A stretch of DNA of 64,000 nucleotides from Incurvaria masculella (Eukaryota > Arthropoda > Insecta > Lepidoptera > Incurvariidae). This document shows positions 29,968 through 40,002 of the stretch, piece by piece; position 1 is the stretch's first letter, and every line of letters starts with the position of its first letter. Location of the stretch: contig OX335651.1 in NCBI GenBank assembly GCA_946894095.1, positions 9,446,501 through 9,510,500 of the forward strand. Direction: 5' to 3'. Below the pieces are notes generated by a model. The model had not been told where the DNA came from, did no database searches, and was given only the letters and a program-made list of their open reading frames with translations. Position numbers and translations under genes: made by a program.

Positions 29968-31437
29968 AAGCGATTTTTTTTTTATTTTTATGTGAAGCGC
30001 GGCATATGGCGTACGCCAGGACCTAAAGGTGCCCGACGACGCCCATGGGTTTTCGAACATTCAGGGGGGCTGCGAAAACCATGCCGGCCGGCCAGGTGCT
30101 TCTTCACACCACGTTTGAAGGACCCCAGGTCGTAATTTGGGGGAAATACCTCGGAAGGGAGTTCATTCCATTGTTTACCGACCCTATAGATAAAGGATCT
30201 AGACGATCGGTGAGTTCTTATTTTTGGAATGTCGACTGTGAATTTGTGCATTTTCTCCCTGTTCCGCGTTGACCAAAGGTAGAAAGGGGACGGAGGAACA
30301 GCGTTATGCAGCTCCGACGAGCATTCTCCATGGTAAAGACGACCCTACATCCCTTCTGAGTTGAAGGGTCTCCAAATTTAGGGATACCTCGGGGTCGTCA
30401 ACGAGACGCACGGCCCGACGCTGTATCGAGTCCAGGGAGCCAAGCAGGTCCTTAGCTGAGCCGTCCACAAGTGCGAACAGTACTCCACGCAAGACCTTAT
30501 CTGCGCCTTGTAAAGAAGCAGTTTTTGGTCAGGCGTGAAGTACTGACGCACCCTGTTGAGGACTCCCAGCTTTTTTGAGGCGAGCTTGGCTTTATCCTCG
30601 ATATGGCGTCCGAAATTAAGGTCATGCGTCAGGTCAACACCAAGGATCCCTATGTGGCCGTCGATATGTAGAGTTGCTCCCTGGAAGGTCGGAGCCGCAC
30701 TGAACGGAGCTCGCTTCGCACTGAACACGCACGCCTGCGTCTTGCTCGCGTTAAACTCGACGAGGTTCTGGAGACCCCACCCGGAAACTTTTTCCAGGGT
30801 CTCTTCGAGTCTAGCAACGAGGCGCCGTCTATCGTCATCCAATTCAGCCCGGCTTGCGGTCTGGTGACTGGTGTACCTGGCTAGCACCGTGCTGTCATCT
30901 GCGTAGCAATCAATGTCGCCCAAATTGAGCAGGTCATTGATGTGCAGCAGAAAAAGGGTTGGGGACAACACAGAGCCCTGCGGCACGCCGGCATCCACAG
31001 ACATGGCTTTGGAGCAGCAACCGTCAACCAAGACTTTTATGCTGCGGCCATGCAGGAAGTCGGCGATCCAGTCACACAGCTCGGGTGGAAGGCCATAAGA
31101 GGGCAGCTTGGAAAGCAGTGCCTTATGCCAGACCCGGTCAAATGCTTTAGCGATATCCAGGCCGATAGCCATACCTTCGCCATGATTTTCGAGCGCATCG
31201 CCCATCTCATGTGAGACGTATACTAGGAGATCCCCAGCAGATCGATTCGGACGGAAGCCGTATTGATGATCGCTGAGAAGTTCATTGCTCTCTAGATACT
31301 TCATCAACTGAGAGTTAATGATGCGCTCCATCACTTTGCAGAGAAGAGAGGTGATGGCTATGGGTCGGTAGTTGGCCGGGTCCGATTGATCACCCTTTTT
31401 AGGCACGGGCTGAACGTTGGCCGATTTCCGTTGGTTA
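29968..31437 (-). mobile_element. LINE family C, copy 1 (5'-truncated, RT mostly intact)
   Basis: From about 31437 down: PVPKKGDQSDPANYRPIAI, LDIAKAFDRVWHKALL, AGVPQGSVLSPTLF and the active site CYADDS, then the thumb region. It is open to 30378, where the frame breaks. The C-terminus resumes at 30251-29988 (MHKFTVDIPKIRTHRS). The tail 'cacataaaaataaaaaaaaaa' ends near 29968. The endonuclease half is absent. Its 5' end lies only about 13 bases past the THAP-transposase stop codon, same strand. Confidence 0.9.
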
Positions 31438-31449
31438 CAAATTAAACTT

Positions 31450-32594
31450 CTACTTCGGAGCTCGGCCCTTAAATCTTTTCTTAAACTTTTCCAACGCCAT
31501 TTTTTGAATATGAGGGAGGGGATCCTTCAATCTTTCGATATCTGTGCCTTTCAGTATTCTATTGATGCTGCGTGTCCAATTGTGAATTTGAATTCTGAGT
31601 GTTAAAATAATAAAATCCTTCATAATTTTCTCCCTATGCACACCGCAGCTGAACCAGTCGAAGTTGTATTCAGACAGATATATATTTTTGATTTTTTGTG
31701 AAAGTCTTTCTTCATGAGCACGAGTATTTAGAAATGCATTGCAAGTTTCTATTAAGGAAGCAAAATGTCTTACAATGTGAGTATTAGGATAAGAAAGGCG
31801 TTTTGATTTATAATATGGTCTTTCCCTGTGGGAAATCCAATCATGGACCTTCAGCGGCTCTTTTGCCAACAAATTTTCTCGACATACTTTACAGGAATGT
31901 TTTTTTAATATTTTCCTAGTGACATAACCTGCAGTAAATGATTTTGCATTCGTCCTTATATTTTCTTTTATCACATTCATTTTCAGAGGCGCATTTGAAG
32001 GTGGTTTTTCAGAGAAATCGGTATCTCTGTGCATTGCTGTGACATTAACGGCTTCAGTGGATACATCGGATTGCTTTTTAAAAAATGCTTCTAGATTCAA
32101 AGATTTGGTACCGTCTTCCTCGCAGTTAAAATTTTCTGAATGCCCAGTCAAAACATTTGAAATAAATAAGGCTTTAAATGATTGGGAGAAGATGCTGCAG
32201 CTTGGATTTACATTTCTGTAATTGTAAGCTCTTATTTGTCCAAAAAAGTTCTCTACTGGGTCTTGGTTGAAATTGCGAGCATAAAAACGATCAATACCCT
32301 TACTTTTAAAAAAAATCCAAAGCTTTTGAAAACTCCTGATGGTAATTTTCCAATTTTGGAGTGATGGCACTGAACAAGGAGTATTATTTCGTAAAAACTT
32401 AGTATTACTTAATATATTTAAAGCTTCCGTCCAGAAGTCGTGATGGCCGCTGCCCTCCTTAACGGCACATCTCAGTGGCTTTGCCCTATCGAACGAGCTA
32501 CCATTGACACTGTCGAACAGCTTGTCAAAAAAGATGACAGCATCTGCCGTAGCCGTCATGGTGGTGCTTATAGGTTGACTCGATATATGTTGTG
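31450..32594 (-). CDS. THAP-transposase exon 9: C-terminal catalytic part
   Basis: 1145 bp, acceptor tttgttccag, stop TAG at 31452-31450. Contains NFNQDPVENFFGQIRAYN with the candidate catalytic Glu. A Cys pair (CKVC) and a conserved C-terminal region follow. An in-frame ATG at 32559 is not needed as a start because the phase joins upstream. Confidence 0.9.
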
Positions 32595-35500
32595 CTGGAA
32601 CAAAAAGTGCAACCTTGAATATGACAAATAAAATATAAAAAAGTAATATTCGTCACATTCATGCAAAAGTTACGAATCTGAAAATACATTGAAGGAGAGC
32701 AAAAAAACATTTTAAATTTATCTTTTGAAATAGGTCTTGACTCTTAGTTTCTCATTGACGAATGAGTAAGCTTTGTACCCGTTAAAGCTACAGATTTGTT
32801 GATTTGCCACGGTACGTGAAAGACAATATAAAGTGTTTTAAAAAAATGAACCAATTTTGCGAAAATTACAGATTCTCAACTTCTGCATGGACGTGACGAT
32901 GTAATCAAGTCAATGTACCAAAGACCGCACTAATATCTCACATTTTGAAGAGAGAGAATTTGTGAGTTTCCTTTCACTCCAAGGCCAAGGCCAAGCGGGA
33001 ACCATGTAGTAGGCCAGCTTATGCCTACCCAGGGAAAAATAAGAAAAAAAAATCGGAGTCATTTTCTTTTTATGACATGAGCATTTTTTGAGAAACGGTG
33101 AAAACTTACATCTCGTACAACATTATCAGGTACTACGACTACAAATTTGCAAATATTACAACACGTTACAACAAACAATAATACCTTACTCAGTGAAAAT
33201 TGCCTGCCAAGGGAGTCTTCGTTCATGGTTCGGATTCCACGTTAAACAATAAGTCCCCTTCTTATGTGGAAGGGTTAATCACGCCCGGGTTGGTATAGCT
33301 CGCGCCAAACATCTAGTGAGCTCTGAAGTTGATGCGCAGCCTATTGCGCAGATGCAAATGGATACCTGTTTTCGGCTAATGCGACGCGAGCGCTGCAACT
33401 TCAGAGCTTACAAGATGTTTGGCGCGACCTGTACCATCGCATTGGATTAACGATCGGTCGAAGTGGCAATGAATATTGTCCGTGTATTCCATCCAGTTCA
33501 ATTTAGCAGAAGTGTCTTGTTCCACCTGAGCCTGAGCGTGCTAGCACATGAGTAAAGAAACAGTACAGAGGCAAAGCTTCACTGCGCATGGATGTGTTTC
33601 CACTGGTAGCGCCACGTACGTGGGGAGCGGCCAGTATGACCAGTGGAAACAAATGCATGCGCCGTTTGCTTGTAGTAGTGTAATCATTTTGCGCTGTTGT
33701 ATGAAGCTTTGCCTCTGTACCGTTTCTTTACTCATGTGGTGCTAGCGAGAGCGCGTAGCAAGCGATAGAGAGGCACGATCGGCCCAAGCAATGGCTTGTG
33801 ACATATCTATCTCTCTTCTCGCGTGACGTCAGAGTTAGCAGTTCGAATAGTTCTGCTGCCTTATCACGTAAAACTATCGTCCGTAAACCGACTTTACAGA
33901 CAACCAATTATTTTTGTTTGTTTGTAAAGGCCAAGGTGAGGCCATGCAAACAAATTTTGAGAATGTAAATATGTACTTACAAAATTGTCCAGTGTATTTT
34001 AGCATTGCCGCTACTTTTTCACTTAAAACTTTAGTGCAATTTCGGACTTTAATTTTTTTTATTTTTTCGGGAAGAATATGTTCATCTGTTAATTGCGGAA
34101 GAAGTCGAATATCACCAAGTTCGCAATCCATTTTATATACTTGGACTATGTCCTCCCACTGTGCAGTCTTGCCATTAAAAACCATCTTTTTGTTCAAAAA
34201 ATTATTTCTGATGCCCTTTATCAGATGAGGAGGATCAAAAATCACATGCAGAGTAAGTTGTTCAAGTTTAATGGTATCATCTGAAAAATAATAAATTTTA
34301 TTGAGATTAGACAATTTTTTTTTTCAAAAACGGAATATTTATGGAACGGAACGGATCATGTCGTCATATCCGTCTGTCCCTCCATATGTCATAACCATTT
34401 TACCAGGAGACTATAGGCACAATATGGATTTCGAATATGGAAAATCACTGTTCTGTGATCCACTATGCAATGGGGTAGTAAAATTGCAAAACAATAAAAA
34501 TAAGGGTGGCAGACCATAAATATAAATTAGGGATGACATTGTTTTTCATGCACAAAGGCGTGTGGGTTATTTTAACAGGTTTTGAAAACTCTGTATTATA
34601 CCAACAACTTTTTCGTTTTCCCCTCTGACTTGTCACTATGTATGTGGAATATTCCGAAAGATAATAATGTGGTAGACCTTAAGAAACACTTAAACCAAAA
34701 TTGGTTGGTGCTTTTTGTAGATCCAGTAGATCTACAAAAATCGCTGACAACTCGAAAATTGATAAAGAAAAATGTTTAAAGCACGTATAGTATACATATT
34801 TTAACAATCATAAATTTATATCTTACCAAATTCTACTCCTTTTATTGTCTGTGCCCTTTTAGTGTCCTCCAGCAACCATCGTAATGCTGTTGCATTTGTA
34901 GGGCCCTGATCACAAATAAGGGCAACAGGGATCAAGCCTGTCGCTACAACTGCTTTTACAATCTTTTTTATGATAATTTTTAATATTGCAGCGGGTGTTG
35001 TGCCAGCACAAAAATAAAAGGCAATGGGTTGCCGCCACTTGTCGCATGCTCCGCGTAGCATAAACAATAGGGCATGATCAGCAAATTTCGGCTTTGCATC
35101 TCCTTCTAGTTGCGTGAATCCCATAATGTGGTCCTTGAATTTCGAGTAATCAATGTATGGCTCTAAAGCAACCTCATCAAATACGATAGAACAGTACTTT
35201 TTTTTTTCAGGCCAATCAATTATTTTCTCTTCGAGAATGTCAAAAATCTTGTCATTTATGCCCGCTTCGATGTGAACATTTTGAATGAGCTTGTCCAAGG
35301 TTCTTCTGCTAGGCAATATAAAAATTTTTTGCAGCAGTTTATATCCCTTTGGACTTGTTTTTAAAAGAGATAAAGCCATTAATTTTTCTTCATGTGAAAA
35401 TCTTCGACCTCTTGTTTTTTTGGTACACAATTTGATTTGCATCCAAAAAAATGACTTGCATGTTGCATTTAAATTTGCAGTGAGATTTTTAAAGGTGTTT

Positions 35501-38500
35501 GTACTTTCAAACTTTTTAGCTTTTTGCAACCTTTTGTTAAAATTAAGTTGCCTTTTACTGTTCATGATTTTCCTGCATTGATTGTACATTTTTCTGCAGT
35601 TTGGTGTTAATGAGCCAATCTTGGAGGTGAATTTTATTCTCGGCCGCTTTGGTGTTTCTGAAAAAAAGACCTTTATGCTTAAATCATATTTTCACAAAAT
35701 CACACAACACTTTACTAGAAAAAAAAAATGCTACAACAAAATATTCTTAGAGTTTCTCCACAGTGTAAACAAATAATAAGTTGGTGTACCTTGAGCCATA
35801 GCTGCGACATGCAGTGGACGCTTTCGTGATTCAGTAGCCGTTCGTCCAGGCAAAGTTTCCCGTTCCGTGTGTGGCAATGGCGCATCAGGTATGACAACTT
35901 TATCTGAAAATAAATTAATATATAAAGATGTTTATATATTCATAAAATTTTCACTGAATCATACAATACTTTAAAAGATAAAATTTGCTCAAGTGTGAGT
36001 CTGACTTGCACACGAATGGTCAGTACAATCGTATAAGATATAACACCACATACTTTTTAAATACTTCTGTTAAAGAAACAAGATAGGCACCAAACACATA
36101 TTTTATTTTTTAATAAATATAATATACAATAATTATACATTTTTATTTTTGTTTTTATAGGGGTGGGTATAAGTAATACAAACTTTGTAAAAATTTCAGC
36201 TGTCTAATTATTGTGGTTTATGAGATACAGTCTGCACAGCAGAGTCTAACGAATCGGGTTCCGATGGTTATCCTTCGGGAAAGGAAACCTAAAAATGCTG
36301 CAAATACTCTTATACATAGGTTCTCCACTGTGTAAACGAATAATAAGTTGGTGTACCTGCTCCGGATGCGACATGCAGAGGACGCTTTCGTGATTTAGTA
36401 GCCGTGCGTGCAGGCAAAGTTTTCCGTTCCGTGGGTGGCAATGGCACATCAGGAATGTCAATGTTCTCTGAAATGAATATAGACGGTGACGCTTTCAACA
36501 TATTTTCACTGAATCATACAATATTTTACAAGAAAAAAAATGCTGCAAATACTTTTATACATAGGTTCTTCACTGTGCAAACCAATAATAAGTTGGTGTA
36601 CCTTGTGCTCTGGCTGCGACATGCAGAGGGCGCTTTCGTGATTCAGTAGCCGTGCGTGCAGGCAAAGTTTTCCATTCCGTGGGTGGCAATGGCGCATCAG
36701 GCATGAAAACGTTATCTGAAATTAATATAGAATTACGCTTTCAACATATTTTCACTGAATGATACAATACTTTACAAGAAAAAAAATGCTGCAAATACTT
36801 TTATAGGTTCTAAACGGTGTAAACAAATAATAATTTGGTGTACCACGAATTCCAGCTACGACACGCAGAGGATGATTTCGTGCTTTAGTAGCCGTGCGCG
36901 CAGCTAAATTTTCCTCTTCAATGGGCGGCAATGGCGCACCAGGTGGGACAATGTTCTCTGAAAATAAATGATTATTTTAAGACTTTTATGCTTTCATCAT
37001 ATTAACACTAGCCATTAATATATCATCATACAAGGGTTTTGATAATCGGAACCTAAACTCATCCAAACACCTCTATAATCCGAACATCCCCCTGACCCTG
37101 CACCGCCACATTTCTCATTCCTTTGTAATGCTGCAACCGTTAACGGGGCTCGCGCAGTACGGTGTCACCCCACTTGTCAAAGCGCGATATTGGAATTCTT
37201 CAAAACATGTATATAAGGTGAGTTTAAAATAATCTACAAGCCTTATAGGGTTGATTCAGTATCTGATATAGAACAACTTTTGCTAAGAATGGAGGTATGT
37301 AATTTTTTTTGTTCCATTTTAATTTTTGAGAAATTTAAACAGTATGTTCTTCCCAGTATTTTAAACAACTTTTGCGAATAAACTATGCACTTATCTGTAA
37401 TGGTTTCTAAGAAAAATAATTTATTAAAGTGCACTAACTCTTCAACTACCTACATAATTAAAAATATAGGTCAACCACGGGGCATTGACCGGACCGTGAC
37501 CTACTGACACAAGACAATTCTCCGCCGCCGCGCGCCGCGTGCGCAGACAGAAGCCTCGCCACCCCATCTCCCCCGCCGCCGCCGCCGCCCCTCTCACTGA
37601 AGGACGTTTGTTTTCGTTTTGAAAGCAATTAGTATGTCAAGGTCCATGACCCGCATCGGACCTGAGTATCACACGTGAGTGAATTTAAGTGAAGCGAGTG
37701 CCGATCGGGCGAAAAATGACATGCATGCTTGTGTACATACCTACATTACAGCCGCGCCGACCAAATCCATAGCCCGGCGCGGCGTACGTCAGCGTGGGAA
37801 GGAGGCAAAACTATTCGGGTAGGTAAAATAGACTCTGCCGCCGCGCGCCGCCTCCGCGCCGCCGGCCGGCGCGGTGCGGAACCTATTTTTCAAATAGGCA
37901 GTTTGAAGAGTTAGTTCACTTTAATAATTTATTTTCTTGGAAACCATTACCGATAGGTACATAGTTTCTTCGCAAAAGTTGTTTAAAATACTGGGAAGAA
38001 CATACTGTTTAAATTTCTCAAAAATTAAAATGGAACAAAAAAAATTACATACCTCCATTCTTAGCAAAAGTTGTTCTATATCAGATACTGAATCAACCCT
38101 ATAAGGCTTGTAGATTATTTTAAACTCACCTTATATAAGGTTTTTATAAATAAATTTTTTTATCCAAAATGCCTTTCAAAATATCTACAATATCTGGGTA
38201 CATACCTAAACCAGTGCCAGAAGTTGAAGGTTCTAATCTTGGATCAAAATTATATATGTGATCACGAAGGTGGAGTGGCACGCCTTGAGTGTGATAACTT
38301 CTCCCTGAAATACAAAATCGGATAAAATAAAATATACTTTTTAGTATGAACATTAAAAAAGCAGAAAATGGACTAAAGACATGATATGCAACCGCGTTGC
38401 CGAAATGTTTGTATCTATTCCATATGATGCATATGAATGAATCATGGCCTCCGGTCGTGACTCTCATTTATTTAAACTGTCAGTATGTAGTCTTTATCGA

Positions 38501-39250
38501 TACACAATCAGTGAAAAATAAATTTAAAAGTAACTTAAAAAATGGCCTTGCCCACACATGTATCGCTAGTTTGGGTGAGACAGCACTAAACCAGGATCGA
38601 GTTGAAAGTGATTTCAATTTCGGTGATCGCCCTGCCGGTCAAACCGAGGTTCGAATCCCTTGCATACCAGCAGGTCACTTTCCTGTCTTATTATTAAATC
38701 TTTTAATTTTTTAAAATTAAAAGGATTTTGTATTACGATACCCATTGTTCAACACAATCATGGTATGGGAGGCTCCTGATGAGACTAGTTCCTTCGAGAA
38801 TGCAATACCATGGGCTAGCATCATGCCATTCCCATCCATCCATGTTCAGTGCTATAATAGTGCAATTTTTGTCTACCGAGAATATTTTTTGATTCCCAGC
38901 ACCTGATAAATTGTAAGTGTGAAGAATTTGAGATCTTACTTACCCATTACATTTTGTATGCCACTTTCAATTTCTTGCTCCGAAAACAAAGTAGGATAGG
39001 CGTCAGGGGTTAAGATTGTTTGAGCTCCCTGCGCTCCTTGGCGTGAACTCTGTCGTATGTACTTGGCCTCGAAATGTTTGACACAAACTCTTCGTTTAGT
39101 TTTGAGCACGGACAACTGCAGCTCATTCAAAGCAGGCTCACTCAGAGTCCGTAACCAAAGTCGTTTTCTTTTATCACTTCTTGGAAAACAAAAAAGATGC
39201 ACATCGGGTTTTACGCTGTTGCAACCAGAAACGCAACATTTGTTTTCCAT
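31450..39250 (-). CDS. THAP-domain, P-element-type transposase (THAP9-like), complete, 9 exons
   Basis: Exons: 39250-38944, 38304-38206, 36957-36844, 36715-36602, 36467-36357, 35903-35790, 35657-34827, 34280-33981, 32594-31450. They total 3135 bases: 1044 codons plus stop, open throughout. Residues 1-95 form a C2CH THAP DNA-binding domain (C5 or C6, C10, C56, H59; YPTLF end). About 136-286 are four repeats of one exon. About 310-1044 match P-transposase/THAP9: candidate catalytic residues D447 (IVFDEVALEPY), D536 (ICDQGPTN) and E778 (NQDPVENFFGQ), with the FDPPHLIKGIRN segment of the GTP-binding insertion between. All eight introns are phase 1. No terminal inverted repeats were found. Intactness despite many TE insertions in the introns suggests a host-retained gene; an autonomous element is the alternative. 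Confidence 0.9.
33222..33530 (+). mobile_element. SINE split by a MITE
   Basis: 33222-33295 ('tggttcggattccacgtta' ... 'gggttggta') and 33431-33530 ('taccatcgcattgg', 'gtggcaatgaatattgtccg') are adjacent in the intact SINE at 24752-25136. Lies in the last intron of the THAP gene, antisense. Confidence 0.75.
33296..33430. mobile_element. Small MITE with about 35-bp inverted ends, inserted in a SINE
   Basis: Left arm 'agctcgcgccaaacatct' and 'agctctgaagttg'; right arm 'caacttcagagctt' and 'agatgtttggcgcgacct'. Flanked by the 3-bp repeat GTA (33293-33295, 33431-33433). Removing it with one GTA restores the SINE sequence. Confidence 0.82.
33541..33745. mobile_element. MITE with about 40-bp inverted ends
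   Basis: 'ctagcacatgagtaaagaaac' and 'gaggcaaagcttca' face 'tgaagctttgcctc' and 'gtttctttactcatgtgg'. A second inner inverted pair, 'tttccactgg' and 'ccagtggaaa', is present. The matching open frames on both strands are a result of this symmetry. Lies in the last intron of the THAP gene. Confidence 0.8.
33981..34280 (-). CDS. THAP-transposase exon 8: GTP-binding insertion region
   Basis: 300 bp, acceptor ttttcag, donor T|gtaagt. Contains LHVIFDPPHLIKGIRNNFL, the hallmark of the insertion domain of P/THAP9 proteins. Confidence 0.9.
34827..35657 (-). CDS. THAP-transposase exon 7: RNase H-like core, first part
   Basis: 831 bp, acceptor ttttttcag, donor G|gtaaga. Begins ETPKRPRIKFTSKIGSL. Contains a basic/coiled stretch, then SPKGYKLLQK, YCSIVFDEVALEPYIDY and IPVALICDQGPTNATALRWL, the first two catalytic-Asp motifs of P/THAP9 transposases. 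Confidence 0.9.
35790..35903 (-). CDS. THAP-transposase repeat exon, copy 4
   Basis: 114 bp with the same splice signals. Encodes KVVIPDAPLPHTERETLPGR then TATESRKRPLHVAAMAQ. The intron before it (35904-36356) is about 300 bp longer than the others because a decayed repeat is inserted. Confidence 0.84.
36100..36300 (-). repeat. Decayed 'ggttccg' lepidopteran repeat
   Basis: 'aaaaatttcagctgtctaatta', 'gagatacagtctg' and 'cgggttccgatgg' resemble the repeat at 267-560 and 60975-61320. It accounts for the longer intron before repeat exon 4. Confidence 0.5.
36357..36467 (-). CDS. THAP-transposase repeat exon, copy 3
   Basis: 111 bp with the same splice signals. Encodes NIDIPDVPLPPTERKTLPAR then TATKSRKRPLHVASGA. 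One codon shorter than the other copies. Confidence 0.84.
36602..36715 (-). CDS. THAP-transposase repeat exon, copy 2
   Basis: 114 bp with the same splice signals. Encodes NVFMPDAPLPPTEWKTLPAR then TATESRKRPLHVAARAQ. The intron to copy 3 is 134 bp and similar to the others. Confidence 0.84.
36844..36957 (-). CDS. THAP-transposase repeat exon, copy 1
   Basis: 114 bp, acceptor ttttcag, donor G|gtacac. Encodes NIVPPGAPLPPIEEENLAAR then TATKARNHPLRVVAG. It is the most diverged of four copies. Confidence 0.82.
37211..38137. mobile_element. Foldback element with about 235-bp inverted arms
   Basis: 37211-37447 is the near-perfect reverse complement of 37902-38137 (for example 'tataaggtgagtttaaaata' and 'tattttaaactcaccttata'). 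The 450-bp core is strikingly GC-rich with CCG runs (37515-37590, 37840-37875). It fills most of the intron before repeat exon copy 1. No coding sequence recognised. Confidence 0.85.
38206..38304 (-). CDS. THAP-transposase exon 2
   Basis: 99 bp, acceptor gtatttcag, donor G|gtatgt. Encodes GRSYHTQGVPLHLRDHIYNF, a linker of unknown function. Symmetric phase 1-1. Confidence 0.8.
38745..38850. repeat. Decayed SINE-like fragment
   Basis: 'gaggctcctgatgagactag' and 'ttcgagaatgcaataccatgggctagcatcatgcc' loosely follow the SINE 3' body. In THAP-gene intron 1. Confidence 0.4.
38944..39250 (-). CDS. THAP-transposase exon 1: THAP domain
   Basis: Starts MENKCCVSGCNSVKPDVHLF, with C-x4-C, then CVKH 46 residues later and YPTLF near the end: a full THAP zinc domain for sequence-specific DNA binding. 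Donor G|gtaagt. Confidence 0.93.
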
Positions 39251-39885
39251 GTTTACGAAATCGCAGTGTGCAGATGCAGTAACGGCTTCGGAACGATATT
39301 AATTTTGATTTCATGGAGGAGGACGCGTCACTCAACTCAACACAACAACAAAACCAATATGGCCACGCAACCGCGAGCGAACACGGAGCGAACACTCCGC
39401 GCCAGCCGCCCCGCAGCAGATTGTTCGGTCGTCTACGCTCGGCGTCGGTTTCACGACAGAGAAGCTGACTTGCCTCCTCTGTCACACCGAAGTGGTCCCT
39501 TTTGACACCTGTCAAATCAAGCGTTATTGATTGCCACTACGCAGATTCTATGGGCAGATTTGTGGTCTGACTCCTGGCAAGCTAACTTTACGTGCAACGC
39601 AATTTCGTTTGATTGGCGATTAGCCGTCACATTATCGTCAAATGTAATCAGTAACGGATAACATTTTACGAAGCGTCGTGCACTCCGGCCTTAGATTAAA
39701 AGTTGCGGACGGACCTTTCCTACTTTGCTACGGGCACAGAAAATATGACGACTAACAAATAGTTCGGAGAATTCGCTGCATAGATTATAGAATATCCTAA
39801 CGGATCGTTGGACATTCTCTTTCTATGCCCAAGCCCAACGTTTTCTACATCTAATGTATATTGTCAAGGAGCGGCGACCAGTACA
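39251..39885. promoter_or_regulatory. Divergent promoter region between THAP-transposase and ZAD-zinc finger genes
   Basis: The 635 bp between two oppositely directed start codons. 39330-39520 is GC- and CpG-richer than the surroundings ('ccgcgagcgaacacggagcg'). No TATA box or transcription start was identified. Inferred from gene geometry. Confidence 0.5.
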
Positions 39886-40002
39886 ATGGAGAAATGCCGG
39901 ATTTGTCTTGCCAAAGTTGACCTCCAGCCACTATTTAGCTGCCTAACGGTGACAGCTAGTGCTCGGCATCAACGAAAATTAAAACGAGCAACTGGACTTA
40001 AG
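39886..40002 (+). CDS. ZAD-ZNF exon 1
   Basis: [19 protein letters not shown] opens the ZAD. Donor CTTAAG|gtcagt, phase 0. Confidence 0.82.

Noticed and set aside
33541..33745. Matching open frames on both strands with the same N-terminus
   Set aside because: A consequence of the MITE's inverted ends, not genes.
35790..36957. CRISPR-like or simple satellite reading of the repeated 110-bp units
   Set aside because: Units have splice acceptors and donors, constant phase and protein-level conservation, and the genome is eukaryotic; they are repeated exons.
38585..38700. Possible tRNA gene ('gaggttcgaatcccttgc')
   Set aside because: A B-box-like motif is present but no acceptor stem or cloverleaf could be formed; probably an old tRNA-type SINE head or chance.
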